A stretch of 64,000 bases of DNA from Kwoniella dejecticola CBS 10117 (GCF_000512565.2 NC_089304.1:2108001-2172000); one strand, 5' to 3'. Numbered from the stretch's first letter, positions 1 through 12,039 are shown. Numbers and translations: made by a program. Notes: generated by a model from the sequence alone, not told the origin.

Positions 1-1202
1 GAGGTGTAGAACAGTTTGACGGGGTAAGAACCTCGTTGGCCTCTCATCTTGGAGCTCTTGATCGGGATCTCAATTCTGAATCCTTGCAAGTAGATGACCA
101 AAGCGAAGACGACGACGGTAGCGAGGAGGTTCATTATGTTGGGTAGTCTCTCTCTGTAGAAGGCTTCTTTAAGAGCACGGGTCTTGTCGTTCCACGTGAA
201 GAGCAAGTGGAAGAGGGCGATGATGGCACCTTCGAACTCGGGACCTCGACCGGTGTTGACCGTGTTAGGGGAGAAGGCCTTCCAGACGATCGATTCGCAG
301 ATGTTGGTAGCGATGAACAAGGAGATACCGGATCCGAGACCGTATCCTTTGGTCAGGAGCTCATCGAGCAGAATGACAATCAACGAGGCGGAGACGAGTT
401 GGAGGATTAATAAGAGACAGACACCGGGGCCGAGGGATGAGGGGGATCCGTAGAGACCGGTGAGGACGTAGACGGTCGCTTGTCCGAGGGCGATGATCAT
501 GGCGAATACTGGGGTGATATGAGTTGTTAGCATGAACGATCTGGTGCTTGAAGAAAGACGCGGTGTATTGGCTGATGATAGCAAGGAGACAGGAGGAATT
601 GTGCTGTGTAAAGACTCAAGATGACATTGAACGGCCTCGAGCTTCGAGCCTTTGCAAATGTATATGAGAAGATGAGGCCCACTCACATTTCTGAGCAGCT
701 CCGAAAAGCGCTCTATCATCCTTAAGACTAAAGTCAACGTCGATCAATTGAGCACCGGCGAGCAGTTGCATGATCATTCCAGAGGTGACGATCGGTGTGA
801 TACCCAATTCCATCAATGTACCTCTGTTGGAAGCGAGGATGGCTCTGAGCCAGTAGAGAGGGTCGGAACTGTCCGACGACATGATACCGTATAGGGGTAC
901 TTGGGAGCATACTAGGAAGATTAAGAGGGTGGTTGCTGTCCATAAGACTTTGTGGTTGAATACGACCTGGTGCGAGAGTAGACGATCAGCATTGAAAGGG
1001 GGAATCGACGTTATAGGAGACAAGGTGGGCACAGTTGGAGGATCGAGTCTGAACACACCTTCTTCTCGGGAGCAGTGACCTCTGGGAGAATGCTCACGAA
1101 AGGTCGGACGAGCTCGAGGAAGCGGACTAGCGTGGTGTCGATCATCAGTGACGAGTTCAACACATCTGGGTATCACAAAGGGGACTGCGACTTACAACCC
1201 AT
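1..1202 (-). CDS. SEC61: Sec61 translocon alpha subunit (partial, 3' part outside window)
   Basis: Pore-forming multi-spanning subunit of the ER protein-conducting channel, for co- and post-translational secretion. Reading leftwards, the exons are 1202-1196 (only ATGGGTT), 1126-1059, 966-687 and 508-1, joined in frame; the window edge cuts the gene after about 287 of the roughly 475-480 residues usual for the family. The joined N-terminus reads MGFRFLELVRPF and continues with ILPEV, both typical of eukaryotic Sec61 alpha. Later come the plug-region text SSDSSDPLYWLR, the helix with TPIVTSGMIMQLLAG, and near the edge MRGQRGSYPVKLFYT. The 7-nt first exon was chosen because it supplies the conserved MGF start across a phase-1 intron. 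It is divergent from DUS3. Identity is close to certain; only the first exon depends on splice inference. Confidence 0.95.
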
Positions 1203-1611
1203 TTTGAGCTACCAAGTGAGGAGTGAGCCGAGCCGAAGAGACAGAGGAGGGAGGAGGAGAATTGGCTTTATGGATAGAGAGCGAGAGTTGAGGTGAGTTG
1301 ACTATAGAATGAGGTGGAAGATGTTAGGTTGTATGGTGGTGCGGTGTGGTGTGGTGTGGTGTGGTGTGGTGTGGTGTGGTGTGGTGTGGTGTTGTCAGGG
1401 TGTCTTTTGCTGTCGTGGCACTTTGATTGGTTTGCCGATTTAGGATATATGGACAAACCGAGTTACGTAATCAAGAGCTAGGAGGTGCCCCGCTTCCCCG
1501 ATTGAATTGAAAAAGTTGTGCTTAAACCCATCAGAAATTACGACGAGCCAAATCATCAATTCTCAGTCTGCCCTATCGAGTCAAGCGTGACGGTATAGAA
1601 ATTCCAGCACC
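1203..1611. promoter_or_regulatory. Shared divergent promoter of SEC61 and DUS3
   Basis: About 409 bases separate the two start codons, so both genes must draw their 5' UTRs and promoters from this stretch. It contains a perfect pentanucleotide array at 1346-1390. No other gene or RNA was recognised. Confidence 0.6.
1346..1390. repeat. (GTGGT)9 pentanucleotide microsatellite
   Basis: Nine perfect GTGGT units (ACCAC on the other strand), with degenerate copies on both sides from about 1336 to 1395. It lies in the SEC61/DUS3 divergent promoter, about 145 bases upstream of the SEC61 start. Confidence 0.95.
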
Positions 1612-4600
1612 ATGTCGGAGATACAGCAGCCACCATCTGAAGACGGTACGGCCACCGCTCGACCCGAGACTTCTCTCTCTGCTCGCCCCGTACCAGCCGG
1701 AACAGCGCCCATCAAGGCCGAGTAAGTCTTGCACTCGTCTGCCTTTGCCTCTCATCATCATAGACTGACTAAGCCCACCTCCTGTGCAGGTATCTTCTCC
1801 ACCCAACATCCACTGTCGACGGGGCATCGACCTCAGTACTCAATGATATAGGCGACGACGATGCCGCTGAGGGCGTGACAGGCGGCAGCGGCGGCGATGC
1901 GAGGGACAACAAACGACGTAAACCTAATAAAAACGATAAGAAAGAGCGCAAAGGCGCCAATAAAGGTCGTCATTTCCCCGTCATCCGAGAGATGAGCATC
2001 AAGATATGTAAAGCGTGGGAGACTACTGGACTGTGCGATAGGGGGGAAACATGTAAATTCAATCATAGTTGGGATGGGTATTTCGAGATTAAACCCTCGG
2101 ACGTATACCTGAATCCAAGCGCAACACTCCTTCCGGATCCACCATACGTCAATGAAGAAGCGCAATCCGGCGTAGTAGAAGATGAAAACGATCTGATAGG
2201 GAAGAAAATCAATCTGAAGACTGTTTGTCCGGTTCTGAAAGATTTAGGGTATTGTCCGTACGGATGGAGATGTCGGTTCTTGGGTAATCATATCAAGCGT
2301 ATCAACGACAAGGAAGGCTCCTCCAAAGCACAGAAATCAAGTGAGCAGGACAAAGAAAACGCAGACGCTCAAAATGGTTTTTCCTCATCTCCATCGTCGT
2401 GGTCGTCATCGAAAAAGCTGGGCAAATGGGAACTCCTGGACTTCTCCACAAACGATAACGAAGCCAAGGGTAAATGGAAAGGTGGCGAAACCAACTGGAT
2501 AGAATGGGAAACGACAAATAAGCTCAAGAGGAACGAAGTGAGTAAAGGAGCTTCTCAACAACTACAGATTAGCTGGAGTACACGATGTGCCGAGGTCCAT
2601 TTGTTATCTGTTTCGATCCCTTAGCTGAGCTGACGAATGATCTGATCCGACTCACTCACTTAGTACGAGTTCCCCTTTTCCAAAGCCTACTTATCGGTAG
2701 TAGAGCCCGACAAGCCTTTCACACTGAACAATCCCAAATCGAAATTCGGCAAATCAAAGTCCCACAAACGCAAACAAGACGTCTCGGAAGAAGCGTCTTT
2801 GAACGCGGCTGTCTCTGAAGAAGCAGCTTTCAACGAGGAAGAGAGCGCTTTCAATCAGAATGGCGATTCGGCTCAAGAGGAGAAGGGTATCGTAGTGGGC
2901 GAGAGTGAGGCTATGGACGTTCCTCTTCGGCCGGAAGAGAAGAAGAGGTTGAATTGGGAGGGTGGGAGGTATTTGGCTCCTCTAACTACGGTTGGAAATC
3001 TGGTAAGTCGATCCCCAACCAATCTTGCTTCGATTTTTCTGCTATGAACTCTGAAGCTGGACAAGAAATGACGGTTGAGTATGGGATATGGGATACTGAT
3101 GACACCTGCATCGGTGGTAGCCTTTCAGAAGACTTTGCGTTGATTACGGAGCGACGATAACCATCTCCGAGATGGCCCTTGCCCAGCCTCTCGTATCGGG
3201 GCATAACGAAGAATGGGCTTTGTGCAGAAGACATGAGAGCGAAAAGATGTTTGGAATACAGCTTGCAGGAGGGTACGCGAATAGGATGGTGCCTGCTGCT
3301 GAGTTGATCAGGAAGGAGCTATATGGCGGAGTGGACTTTGTCGATATCAACATGGTACGCTGTCCATTCTTTGATTTCGCCATCGATGCAGACGTCTAAG
3401 CTGATTCTGTCCGACTGATACGTCACAGGGATGTCCTATCGATCTAGTATTCAACCAAGGGGCAGGTAGTGCTTGTGAGTTCCATCAAGGTCTGCTCCCC
3501 CAGTCGCATGACACTGACAAAAAAGATAAATGCAGTGATGGAAGCGCCTGGGCGATTGGCCAAGATATTAGTGGGGATGAACCGAGCTCTCGGAGATGGT
3601 AAGCCACGTCTCGTGCCTTTCAATACGATGAGGGCTGACTGAATTGTCGTTACCCACAGTCCCGCTTACCGTGAAATTCGTGAGAACTTGAATCACCCCA
3701 CAACCCGAATGCTCCAGCTGATTTATTACTTGGCGTAGCGAACGGGTATCTCAAACAATAAGCCAAACGCACACAAGCTCATCCCCAAATTCGCTACTCA
3801 GTGGGGTGCAGGAGCTTTGACCGTACGTCTCCTTTGTTCCCCCATTCTATCGTATCGTATCAAGCGTAGAACATCAAGCGTACATGGCTGACAAGACAGA
3901 CATTAGATACATGGCCGATCTCGAACACAGCGATATAGTAAATTAGCAGATTGGGAATACATCAAGACCTGCGCAGACACCCTCAGAGAATCACTGGCGG
4001 ACGCGAACTTGCCGCCTGTGCCTATATTCGGTAATGGAGATTGTTATTCGTCCGAAGGGTATTACGAGGAGATGGAGAAATCGGGTGTGGACGGGGTCAT
4101 GGTAGCTCGAGGGGCTCTGATCAAGCCTTGGATATTTACTGAGATCAAAGAGAGGAGGGAGTGGGATATCAGTGCGACTGAGAGGCTGGAAGGTATAAGG
4201 AAGGTGAGTCGGGGCGTCTGCGTCTCTGCAAGCCATCCTAGAAGCGGAATCCAATTACAATCACTTCAACCCAGCCAAAAGAAAGATAAACCTGAAGCTG
4301 AATTTTGTGCCGTGTCAATTCGACTAGTACGCCGAATTTGGTCTATCGCACTGGGGATCCGACACTCAAGGAATAAACACGACCCGCCGATTCTTGTGCG
4401 AGGCATTATCGTTCCAATGTCGATATGTACCTATAGGCTTGTTGGAGAGGTTACCTGGGAAATTGAATGAGAGACCACCAGCGTATAGGGGGAGAAACGA
4501 GTTGGAGACGTTGTTGAGTAGTCCGTTCTCGAATGACTGGGTCAAGATCTCCGAGATGTTCTTGGGTAAAGTGGACGACGCGTTCAACTTTGTGCCGAAG

Positions 4601-4642
4601 CATAAGAGCAATGCGTACGGGAATGAGGAGGCGCAGGGGTAG
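1612..4642 (+). CDS. DUS3: tRNA-dihydrouridine(47) synthase, Dus3 type with CCCH zinc fingers
   Basis: FMN-dependent enzyme that reduces uridine 47 in the variable loop of tRNAs. Ten exons: 1612-1721, 1790-2537, 2664-3002, 3121-3354, 3429-3474, 3536-3598, 3660-3679, 3739-3822, 3907-4203, 4328-4642; 751 residues. The N-terminal half is basic and carries two CCCH fingers: CX8CX5CX3H beginning ICKAWETTGLC, and CX8CX5CX4H beginning VCPVLKDLGYC. The TIM-barrel half shows the start of the Dus domain in PLTTVGNLPFRRL, the catalytic cysteine in DINMGCPID (an intron splits M from G), the tRNA/FMN-binding NRALGDVPLTVKFRTG, and the flavin-phosphate site LTIHGRSRTQRY. Exon 7 is only 20 nt. The start is the first in-frame ATG after the divergent promoter. 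Identity is very secure. Confidence 0.95.
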
Positions 4643-5106
4643 TAGTTTGTTTGAGCAAAGGGTGTACATATGCTTGCTTCGTCTGCTTTATACAATATGT
4701 ATCTATACATGTATATTATATATATAACCATTCCCATTGCTTATCACGTTCTGCTCACTGCTCACTTTCATCGATGTTGATATCATCAATACGAGTATGC
4801 ATCCGATTCGATGCGATTCGATGCGATGCGATGAGTAAGATGACTAAACGCCCTCCAATGGCGTGATGCGTACGGTGGATGATGCCTTATCACCTCGGCC
4901 CTTCGGTCAAATCCGACTCACCGTACAGCAGCAGCAGCAGCAATCCCAGACATCTCTCTTTCGATTTTCTATCTGCAGTCAAGTCGGTACTTCGATCCAT
5001 TGTGTATTTTCCAGCTCTTCAAGTACGAAGGCAGTAGGCCAAACGTTCCCCCTCCCCTCTCATTCTTACTCATCTACACGCCAGCCGGTCCAATCCTCTC
5101 GCTCCA
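4643..5106. other. Intergenic: DUS3 3' region and upstream region of the 2-hydroxyacid dehydrogenase
   Basis: No gene seen. It holds an AT-rich DUS3 3' end (around 4690-4730), a short direct repeat of GATTCGATGC (4805-4824), and (CAG)5 at 4926-4940, probably in the 5' leader of the next gene. Confidence 0.6.
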
Positions 5107-7136
5107 ATGATGGCCCCATCCTTATCCAATCTAATAATCACCTCCCCCCTCTCTCCGGAGAAGCTCGCCGAGGTGAAAACGCACTTCAAGAGCGTACATC
5201 ATTACCCTCCTGGTGGACAGGGAGAGGATGCTAAGAAGGTACCTAAAGACTTAGCGAATAAGGCAGATGTGTGGTACGCGAATTATACGGGTATACCACC
5301 TTATCTCGAGTTTGCGGATGTGCCGAATTTGAAGTTGGTCCAGTTGACTAGTGGTGAGTCGGAGTCGGAGTGGGAGTGGTCTGTTGGTATTTGTCCGATA
5401 TGAAGGAGCACGAGTACAAGGATGAGTTTGGGGATGAGCAGATCGCTTGCACGCGATGGGTTGGAGGACAATCAAGAAACAAGGAAAACGAAATGAACGA
5501 TAACAAAAAGGTAATGGATTAGTGCCTGTGCTGATCTTCATTCATACTGTCACAACTCCCCTCACCTCGCTACAGCCGGCGCGAACAACGCTTTGAACTC
5601 GCCCGCACTCAAATCGGAAGAAGCCAGAAAACAAATAACCATCTCGTCTGCTAGTGGGATCCACTCGTTGAGTATTCCCCAATGGATCCTATCACAAACC
5701 ATCAGCTGTGAGTAAATTTCCATCGCCTTCTAGCATTCAGCTCAATTCTCAAGTGTAACCTTCCTTCTCAAAGCAAACGCCCAGATGATGATTCAGCGGA
5801 GGGTTAAGCTCACATTTGATATCACCATTGCTGCAGTGTACATGCATCTATATTTACAGACTTACAACACCAGAGTGAGTCATCTACGCCTTTCATGACC
5901 CCTCATCTACATCTTACCACAGCCCCACATGTCCATCTCTTTCTACCCGCAAGTCTCCTCCTGCCCTCAGAAGCGTTGGCGCTCTTTGGCTTACACCTAT
6001 GATATTCCATCAGAACACCCAAAAATGGGATCGAAGTATCCCTCAACTACCCCCTCCGCCTCCTGAGGATTTCGGTAATTCCGGAAGATCGTTGTACGGC
6101 AAGACGGCCGGTCTGTTAGGTTATGGACATATCGCCAGGGAGACAGCGAGGCTGCTCAAGGCTTTCAACGTCAATGTGATAGCTGCTAATTCCACGGGGA
6201 GTAAGAGGAAGGACGAGGGGTATATCATACCTGGCACAGGGGATGAAGAGGGTGAGCATTTGACGTTTGATCATCCTTATCTCTCCCTCCATCTGTCTGA
6301 TTTTGTACTTGGGTCCGTGTGTGATGACGTGCGCTGTACGAATGATCATCGCTACCACTGTCTGCAATGACACCGCGCACTATCGCTCATCGGTCAACGC
6401 TAAATCTCCAATGTGCTCAGGTGTCATCCCATCGGCTTATTACTCGACTAATGACCCCGAATCGTTCAAGGCTTTCCTTGGAAAATCGGATATTTTGATT
6501 GCAAGTCTGCCTTCCACGCCGCAAACCCAAAATCTGTTGAAGGATGAGCACTTCGGTGAGTGACTGTGTGTCCCCATATCACTTATCTGCCTGATCAGAT
6601 TCGCTTTCTCTGTCTTGCAATGTAGAATGTGATGACAAATGACTGATACCGCCCTCTGGGTCTTCGCATTGTCGTTGTTTTCAGACGCTTTGCCGAAAGA
6701 TGCGATCCTGATAAATGTCGGCAGAGGAGACTTGTTCAAATCCGGTGAGTACGGATCTTTCGTCCTACACACCCTCTACATGACCTCCTGGACCGAGTCC
6801 AATGCGTCTTAAGCCCTCTCAACGACAAGCTCGAGAGGAGCAGAAACAAACGCTGACGATGGGTCGATGCAACGCGTTCATATGTTCTCAGAGACACTCC
6901 TCAAAGCTCTTGACAAAGGGCATCTCTCCGGCGCCGCATTGGACGTCACGGATCCAGAACCTTTGACCGATGGTCATCCGTTATACACCCATCCATTGGT
7001 TACTATCACCCCGCACACGTCGTCGAATGTCAAGGGGTACTTCGAAGTTGGTGCTGATCTGTTGTTGGAGAATGTCAAGAGGATCAGGGAGGGTGGGAAA
7101 CCTATTAACAAGGTGATTCCTGAACGAGGGTACTAG
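5107..7136 (+). CDS. D-isomer-specific 2-hydroxyacid dehydrogenase (glyoxylate/hydroxypyruvate reductase-like)
   Basis: NAD(P)H-dependent reduction of a 2-oxoacid to a D-2-hydroxyacid. Seven exons: 5107-5353, 5576-5707, 5837-5874, 5954-6251, 6421-6555, 6685-6744, 6892-7136; 384 residues. Seen: the Rossmann nucleotide loop in AGLLGYGHIARETARLL, the family arginine in INVGRGDLF, the glutamate in DVTDPEPL, and the catalytic histidine in VTITPHTSS. The histidine motif is usually TPHI[GA]; here it is TPHTSS. Exon 4 is set at acceptor 5952-5953, the only one keeping frame between the short exon 3 (LYMHLYLQTYNTR) and the Rossmann domain. Substrate cannot be fixed from sequence: glyoxylate, hydroxypyruvate and other small 2-oxoacids are all possible. 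An ATG two codons in could be used equally well. Confidence 0.9.
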
Positions 7137-7810
7137 GTTACAGGAGATGGGGACGGGAGATGCACGATAATCGGATGAAATTGGGTCAGGTCAAATGTTC
7201 TACTGGATTAGACTGCATAGAGTAGAGCTCATAGAAAATGATATGCATTGGTTCTTTGGGTCCTTTCAGGTCATTTGAAATTGTAAGCCAAGGTCAGGCA
7301 GGTAGATGATTGTATTCGAGAGGGGCGTATGCCTTGCCTTGAGATGGCAAGTCATCGGAACAACCTTGTGACGCCGCAGACGCATGCTTGTCAGCGGAGT
7401 CCCAATGATATCGAATACGAATCCGATGATGATCACGCCAGTGGTCGTAGCAGTCGAGTCAAATTATATTCGGAATACCGTATCATGACTTGCATGGCTT
7501 ATCTCGAGATTGAAGAAGGTCACAGGGTTCGGGTAAATCCACCAACAGGACTCGAATAATAATTAGCGACTTTGAACACCGATATGAACCGGTCAATTCC
7601 ATTCCCATTATTCCCTTCCTGGCTTCCGTCCTCTCCTTATCGGCCAACCACCCAGGCGGATTGCAACTAGGCGTACACATATATATCCATGAAATGCTCA
7701 GGTGATCGTAGCCAAGTATCCTGGTTCGCACCCACATTCTTCACCATCTGTCCTTGTTGAATGTCTATTCTATCAAGCAAACGAAACGCAGATAAATAAA
7801 GCAACACATC
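7137..7810. other. Intergenic, nothing recognised
   Basis: 674 bases between two plus-strand genes. Short ORFs on both strands (for example 7329-7559) show no signal peptide, domain or splice-supported extension. It presumably holds the 3' UTR of the dehydrogenase and the promoter of the ACC deaminase. Confidence 0.5.
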
Positions 7811-9477
7811 ATGTCTGAACAACCGCAATATATCCAAGCTTTACGAGCTATCCCCAAAGAGAAATTCCTCGTGAGTTTGCATCTCACTTATAAACAGACA
7901 GCAAGGTCTCAGAGCAATGTGATTGACAACTACGCAGTTCGGCCCAGCACCTATATCGTATTTACCAGGTCTCACCAAACACCTAGGTGGGAAAGTGAAC
8001 ATCTACGCTAAGCGGGAAGACTGTAATTCGGGATTAGCTTATGGTGGTAACAAAGTCAGAAAGGTGAGCTATAATTCGGCCAGCCCGCTTCCTCTACTAA
8101 CCGGTCTTACCATGTATATGACAAGTATCTCCGCCTTAGTGGCATGGTCATTGGCTGATCTGACTGCTTATCCGCACGTCCCATCACATCACTCTATATC
8201 ATATCGACTTGCCGTTGTGTCGTTCTGCTCGTGTCACTCGTGCAGCTCGAATACCTCGTAGCCGACGCCAAAGCCAAAGGGTGCGATACGTTAGTATCTG
8301 TCGGCGGCGTCCAGTCGAACCATACAAGAGCAGTCACCGCTACAGCCGTCTCGTCGGGCTTGAAAGGTGAGTCCGACTACTTCCGCGTCGAATTGGCTTC
8401 CCGTATGAGCAGTGATTTGATCAATACTCGTAACACATGCTGATATCTTTTGGACTGGACTTTGAAACAGCCGTCACGGTCCAAGAGAAATGGGTACCGA
8501 TTGACCCGCCTCTCTACGCGGAAACTGGAAACATCCTCTTATCGAGATTGATGGGTGGAGATGTAAGGCTCAACCAGGAGACATTCGATATCGGGCACAA
8601 GGCCGCTACCGAGGCTGCGTTCAAGGATGTTCAAGAGAAAGGCGGGAAACCATAGTGAGTCTGTTCGCTTCCTCAATCATCATGCTCAATGAACAGGTCC
8701 GTGATCCACCGGGCAACCGAGTACACCCTGCCCCGATCTCATCGTAATATCCTGTGAATGTGACGGCAAACAGTTCAAACCGCTGATTTGATCTGTCGCT
8801 GGACCACAGCTACATCCCAGCAGGCGCCTCGGACCATCCTTTGGGCGGTATGGGCTTCGTCAACATGGTCGTCGAAGTCGCCGAGCAAGAGAAAGCCTTG
8901 GGCCTATACTTCGATACTATCGTAGTTTGCTCGGTGACTGGCTCTTCCCATGCGGGCACTTTAGTTGGAGCGTTGTTAGAAGGAAAGGGCAGGAAAGTGA
9001 TTGGTATCGACGCAAGTGGAAAACCAGAAGCGACTAAGGCGCAAGTTCTGAAGATCGCGCAAAATACGACAAAGCTCTTAGATCCCTCGAAAGAGGTCAA
9101 GGAGAGCGATGTGATTCTCGATGAGAGGTTCCATGCGGGTATCTATGGGATCCCGGATAATGAGACTATAGCAGCTATGAAGCGTGAGTGATGCTCTCTT
9201 TGATATCTAAATTGCGGCCCAGTAACTCCTGTACTTCTTGGTCGATGTGCTATCGTGGAGCTCTGAGTCCATGCTGACGTATTACATTCATGTTTCCTCA
9301 GTCGGTGCCAACACGGACGCGTTCATCACGGATCCAGTGTACGAAGGAAAATCGTTAGCGGGGATGATCAAGTTGATCGAGGAAGGATCAATCAAGGAAG
9401 GTTCGAATGTTCTGTATATCCACTTGGGTGGTCAACCCGCTTTGAACGCTTATAGCTCTTACTTCCCGCATGACTAA
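7811..9477 (+). CDS. acdS: 1-aminocyclopropane-1-carboxylate (ACC) deaminase
   Basis: PLP enzyme that opens ACC, the plant ethylene precursor, to 2-oxobutyrate and ammonia. Six exons: 7811-7870, 7938-8063, 8246-8366, 8471-8654, 8810-9183, 9302-9477; 346 residues, against about 338-341 for typical members. Seen: the PLP lysine in AYGGNKVRKLEYL, the substrate-carboxylate loop SVGGVQSNHTRAVTA, and the phosphate-binding SVTGSSHAGT. Two residues known to separate ACC deaminase from D-cysteine desulfhydrase look right: the tyrosine in GIYGIPDN lies exactly 26 residues before the tyrosine in TDPVYEGKS (Tyr268/Tyr294 in Pseudomonas numbering), Glu follows as YEG, and Leu is present in HLGGQPALN. The assignment is therefore to the deaminase, not the desulfhydrase. 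The enzyme is probably cytosolic, as no targeting signal is seen. Confidence 0.93.
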
Positions 9478-9751
9478 AGTATCAAAGCTCCGCCTAGGTA
9501 GATTCAGTAGTTAGCCTGATGCATATCCATAAAAGCAGTGATGACATTCAGGATGAATATCTTGATTCATTCTACTGGGCCAACCGAGTGGAGGTGAACC
9601 GCGCACCGCTCTGAGCGCTCGTGTCTTTTCCCAATGACAACTAGCTTCGGATCGATCCAGATTCAATCACATCACTATCCTCCTCAGCCCGGAGCCTGTT
9701 CATGTAGATCAAGCCGGACAGTGGACTGTCCTGCAAGTATACATAAGCGAC

Positions 9752-11188
9752 ATGACAAGCCCGGCATCCACTTCGGCGATTTTACAGAATGTTTACTACG
9801 AACGAGTCAGTGCTGTGTCCTGTAGTTCATGATCTATTCCATCGAAGTTTAGTCCTACCAAGTGACTTTCCTCTCAGAAGCTGAAGATAGGAGAAGATCT
9901 CATCGCTGATCGGGGCGAGAGGGGGGAGTAGAAGACAGGTACAGCCAGACCTTGCTATATATGTCATCGACCCACGACGACAGTCTTGGCTACGCTCAAA
10001 ACGGAGGATTTTTTGTATACCTGTGAGGGACACTTGTTGGATGCGTAAGTCGCATTGAAATGCTCAGTCCCGCTTGACCGTCAGAGCTGACTTCTCCACT
10101 ATGACAGAGGGTTGTAAGTGTACCCTTGCCCATCGACCCATGTGACCTTTCCACATCCCGACTAATATCAAATGACAGTGCGTCACCTATATCTCCTCCA
10201 ACCCCTGCAGCGAGTCCCGGCCCATCAGCAGAAGATATAAAGAAGGTTATAGCGGAGCATCAAGCTCGAGAAGCGCGCAAAGCCGAGAAAGGCAACAACG
10301 ATAGTAAAGATAAGGATAAGGAGGGAGCCGAGGACAAGGATAAAGTCAAAAATAAAGATAAAGATAAAGACCAGGTGAAATCACCTGCTTCTAACACACC
10401 TTCAATACCCACCGCGACATCGCCATCGCCATCGCCGAGCCAGCCCCCATTACCGGCACCGACGCACAAGAAGTATGCTCTGCATAGACATATATTCGAA
10501 ATGAGGAAGAACGAGTTGAAGAGGAAGGAGATGGGTAATAAGGCTAAAGAGGTATCGAGAGGTGAGTTGGCTATACTCGTTCCGGAACAGCGATGCTACG
10601 GCTTTACAAAGAGGATTGTTATGTCCCTGCTACCATCGAGTGATCTCTTGTCTGGCTTCTTCGATACCATGCCATCTCACCTTTCGTGAGATGTAAGATG
10701 CCCCTGGACCGCATCCACCTCGTTGTACCTGTTTTGGCAACCCTCCCTTCCATTTTTTTGGCCCAGGCCTCGCCAGCCGTTCCCCTTCACCTCTCCTCTT
10801 TCCCCTGTCTCGTTTGTTGATCCCTCTCGTCCTTCCTTCTTTCCTCTACCTTCCGTCTCTCTTCTCTCACCGGGTCAAGGCTCTTGCACCTTGTCTCCCG
10901 TCTGTTTTCCCATCTCCTTCTCTTCCTCGTCCCTACGCGCCTCGCTTGCGTCCCTCAACCCATATCCCACATTTAGATCTTTTCGCACGCACTACTTCAT
11001 CACATGGCGGTCCCTTTTGTTCCCGTTAGGCATCGCAGTGACTATACTTCATACGATTGTTGAATTCTCCCTGTCATATCTCTCAATTTGGCCTTTGTCA
11101 TAATTCATCCATCCTTGCTTGTCAGAATATCATGCACAAAGCTAATAGCTTTTCAGGTCTACCGCAGGTTCCGCGTACAGGATTCTAA
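9752..11188 (+). CDS. VFA1: Vps4-associated protein 1 (Vfa1) homologue
   Basis: Vfa1 binds the AAA-ATPase Vps4 and tunes ESCRT-III disassembly at endosomes. Five exons: 9752-9814, 9932-10044, 10108-10113, 10179-10561, 11157-11188; 198 residues, close to yeast Vfa1. The N-terminus runs NVYYERVSA and then the zinc-ribbon-like CYICHRPTTTVL and FLYTCEGHLLDAGFASPIS, which is the Vfa1 domain. The middle is a Lys/Asp-rich low-complexity coil, then a basic segment (HRHIFEMRKNELKRKEMG) ending in GLPQVPRTGF. The GF of GFASP comes from a 6-nt microexon (AGGGTT). The first donor is weak (GTGTCC) and the last intron is 595 nt, far above the local norm, so those two junctions need transcript support. If the last intron is retained, the protein instead ends about 37 residues later at 10687. 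Confidence 0.78.
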
Positions 11189-12039
11189 GCATTTTGCAGC
11201 GCCTGCCCCGCAGCTACAATTTCGACAGCTCAGGCCGGTTCCAGAAGATCAGCTCGCGATACCACTATGGACCGGACGCATCCATTCTCTGGAAGTGGAA
11301 GTGAGAGATAGTCACGCTGCACCTGAGTTCACGACACCGGTAACCTAACAGAACTCAGAAAAGATTTGTCGGCCGGGCACGACATTGCTTGGCTGAAGTG
11401 TATTTTGGCTCAAGTACGGATCATCGGCCATTAATCGAGAGAAGACTCTCCTGTCCACCAACACCGCTCGTCGATCGCTCATTCATGATACCATCAAAAC
11501 ATTCAGCATGCCATATGAATTTACCTCTTGTTTAGCTATAGTCGACCTTCGGATGTCAGGGGAAAAGTGGAAGGACATTGGGATTGACATTGACTGCTTC
11601 GGTGATCCAAGTTGACCAGCTCATTTCTTAAGCACTTGCGCTTTACTGACGCAGGAGACGAATGGTCTCGATTATTGGGGTTCGACGGCTAATCCAAAGC
11701 GCAGCCATTGCTGAGCTGGATCGCATACCGTATCATTGTTTGATTGGTCTCGCAAACTCAGATCTTCGGAGTCATGATGTCATTTCATCAATCACAATCG
11801 ACTAAGATCAAGATTGACCAGCAATCGTGACCAATTCGAAGTATCCCTTACAGAATCTGCTGCACGATGAAAGGAGGTAAAGCCAATAAGTCGCCTCGCC
11901 GAGGTTGTTCACCGAGGGAGCTCAGATATAAATACAGATCAGATGCAACACACTCCTCTTCCTACTTCTACATCGTTGACAGCGCCAGCGATCTTTGTTA
12001 CTGTATGATAAACAGCCCCACACGTTTTGACCACTGAAC
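11189..12039. other. Intergenic upstream of the secreted-protein array
   Basis: 851 bases with no supported gene. It ends in a TATA-like box 113 bases before the gene A start. Confidence 0.5.
11927..11934 (+). promoter_or_regulatory. TATA-like box (TATAAATA) of secreted gene A
   Basis: TATAAATA lies 113 bases upstream of the gene A ATG, with a CT-rich stretch following. Similar boxes precede genes B, C, D and E, at 67-119 bases. Confidence 0.55.

Noticed and set aside
10260..10469. Minus-strand ORF opposite VFA1
   Set aside because: Low-complexity shadow of the Lys/Asp-rich coding strand.
10723..11103. 126-codon ORF inside the VFA1 intron
   Set aside because: Pro/Ser/Phe-rich translation of a pyrimidine tract, without conserved features.
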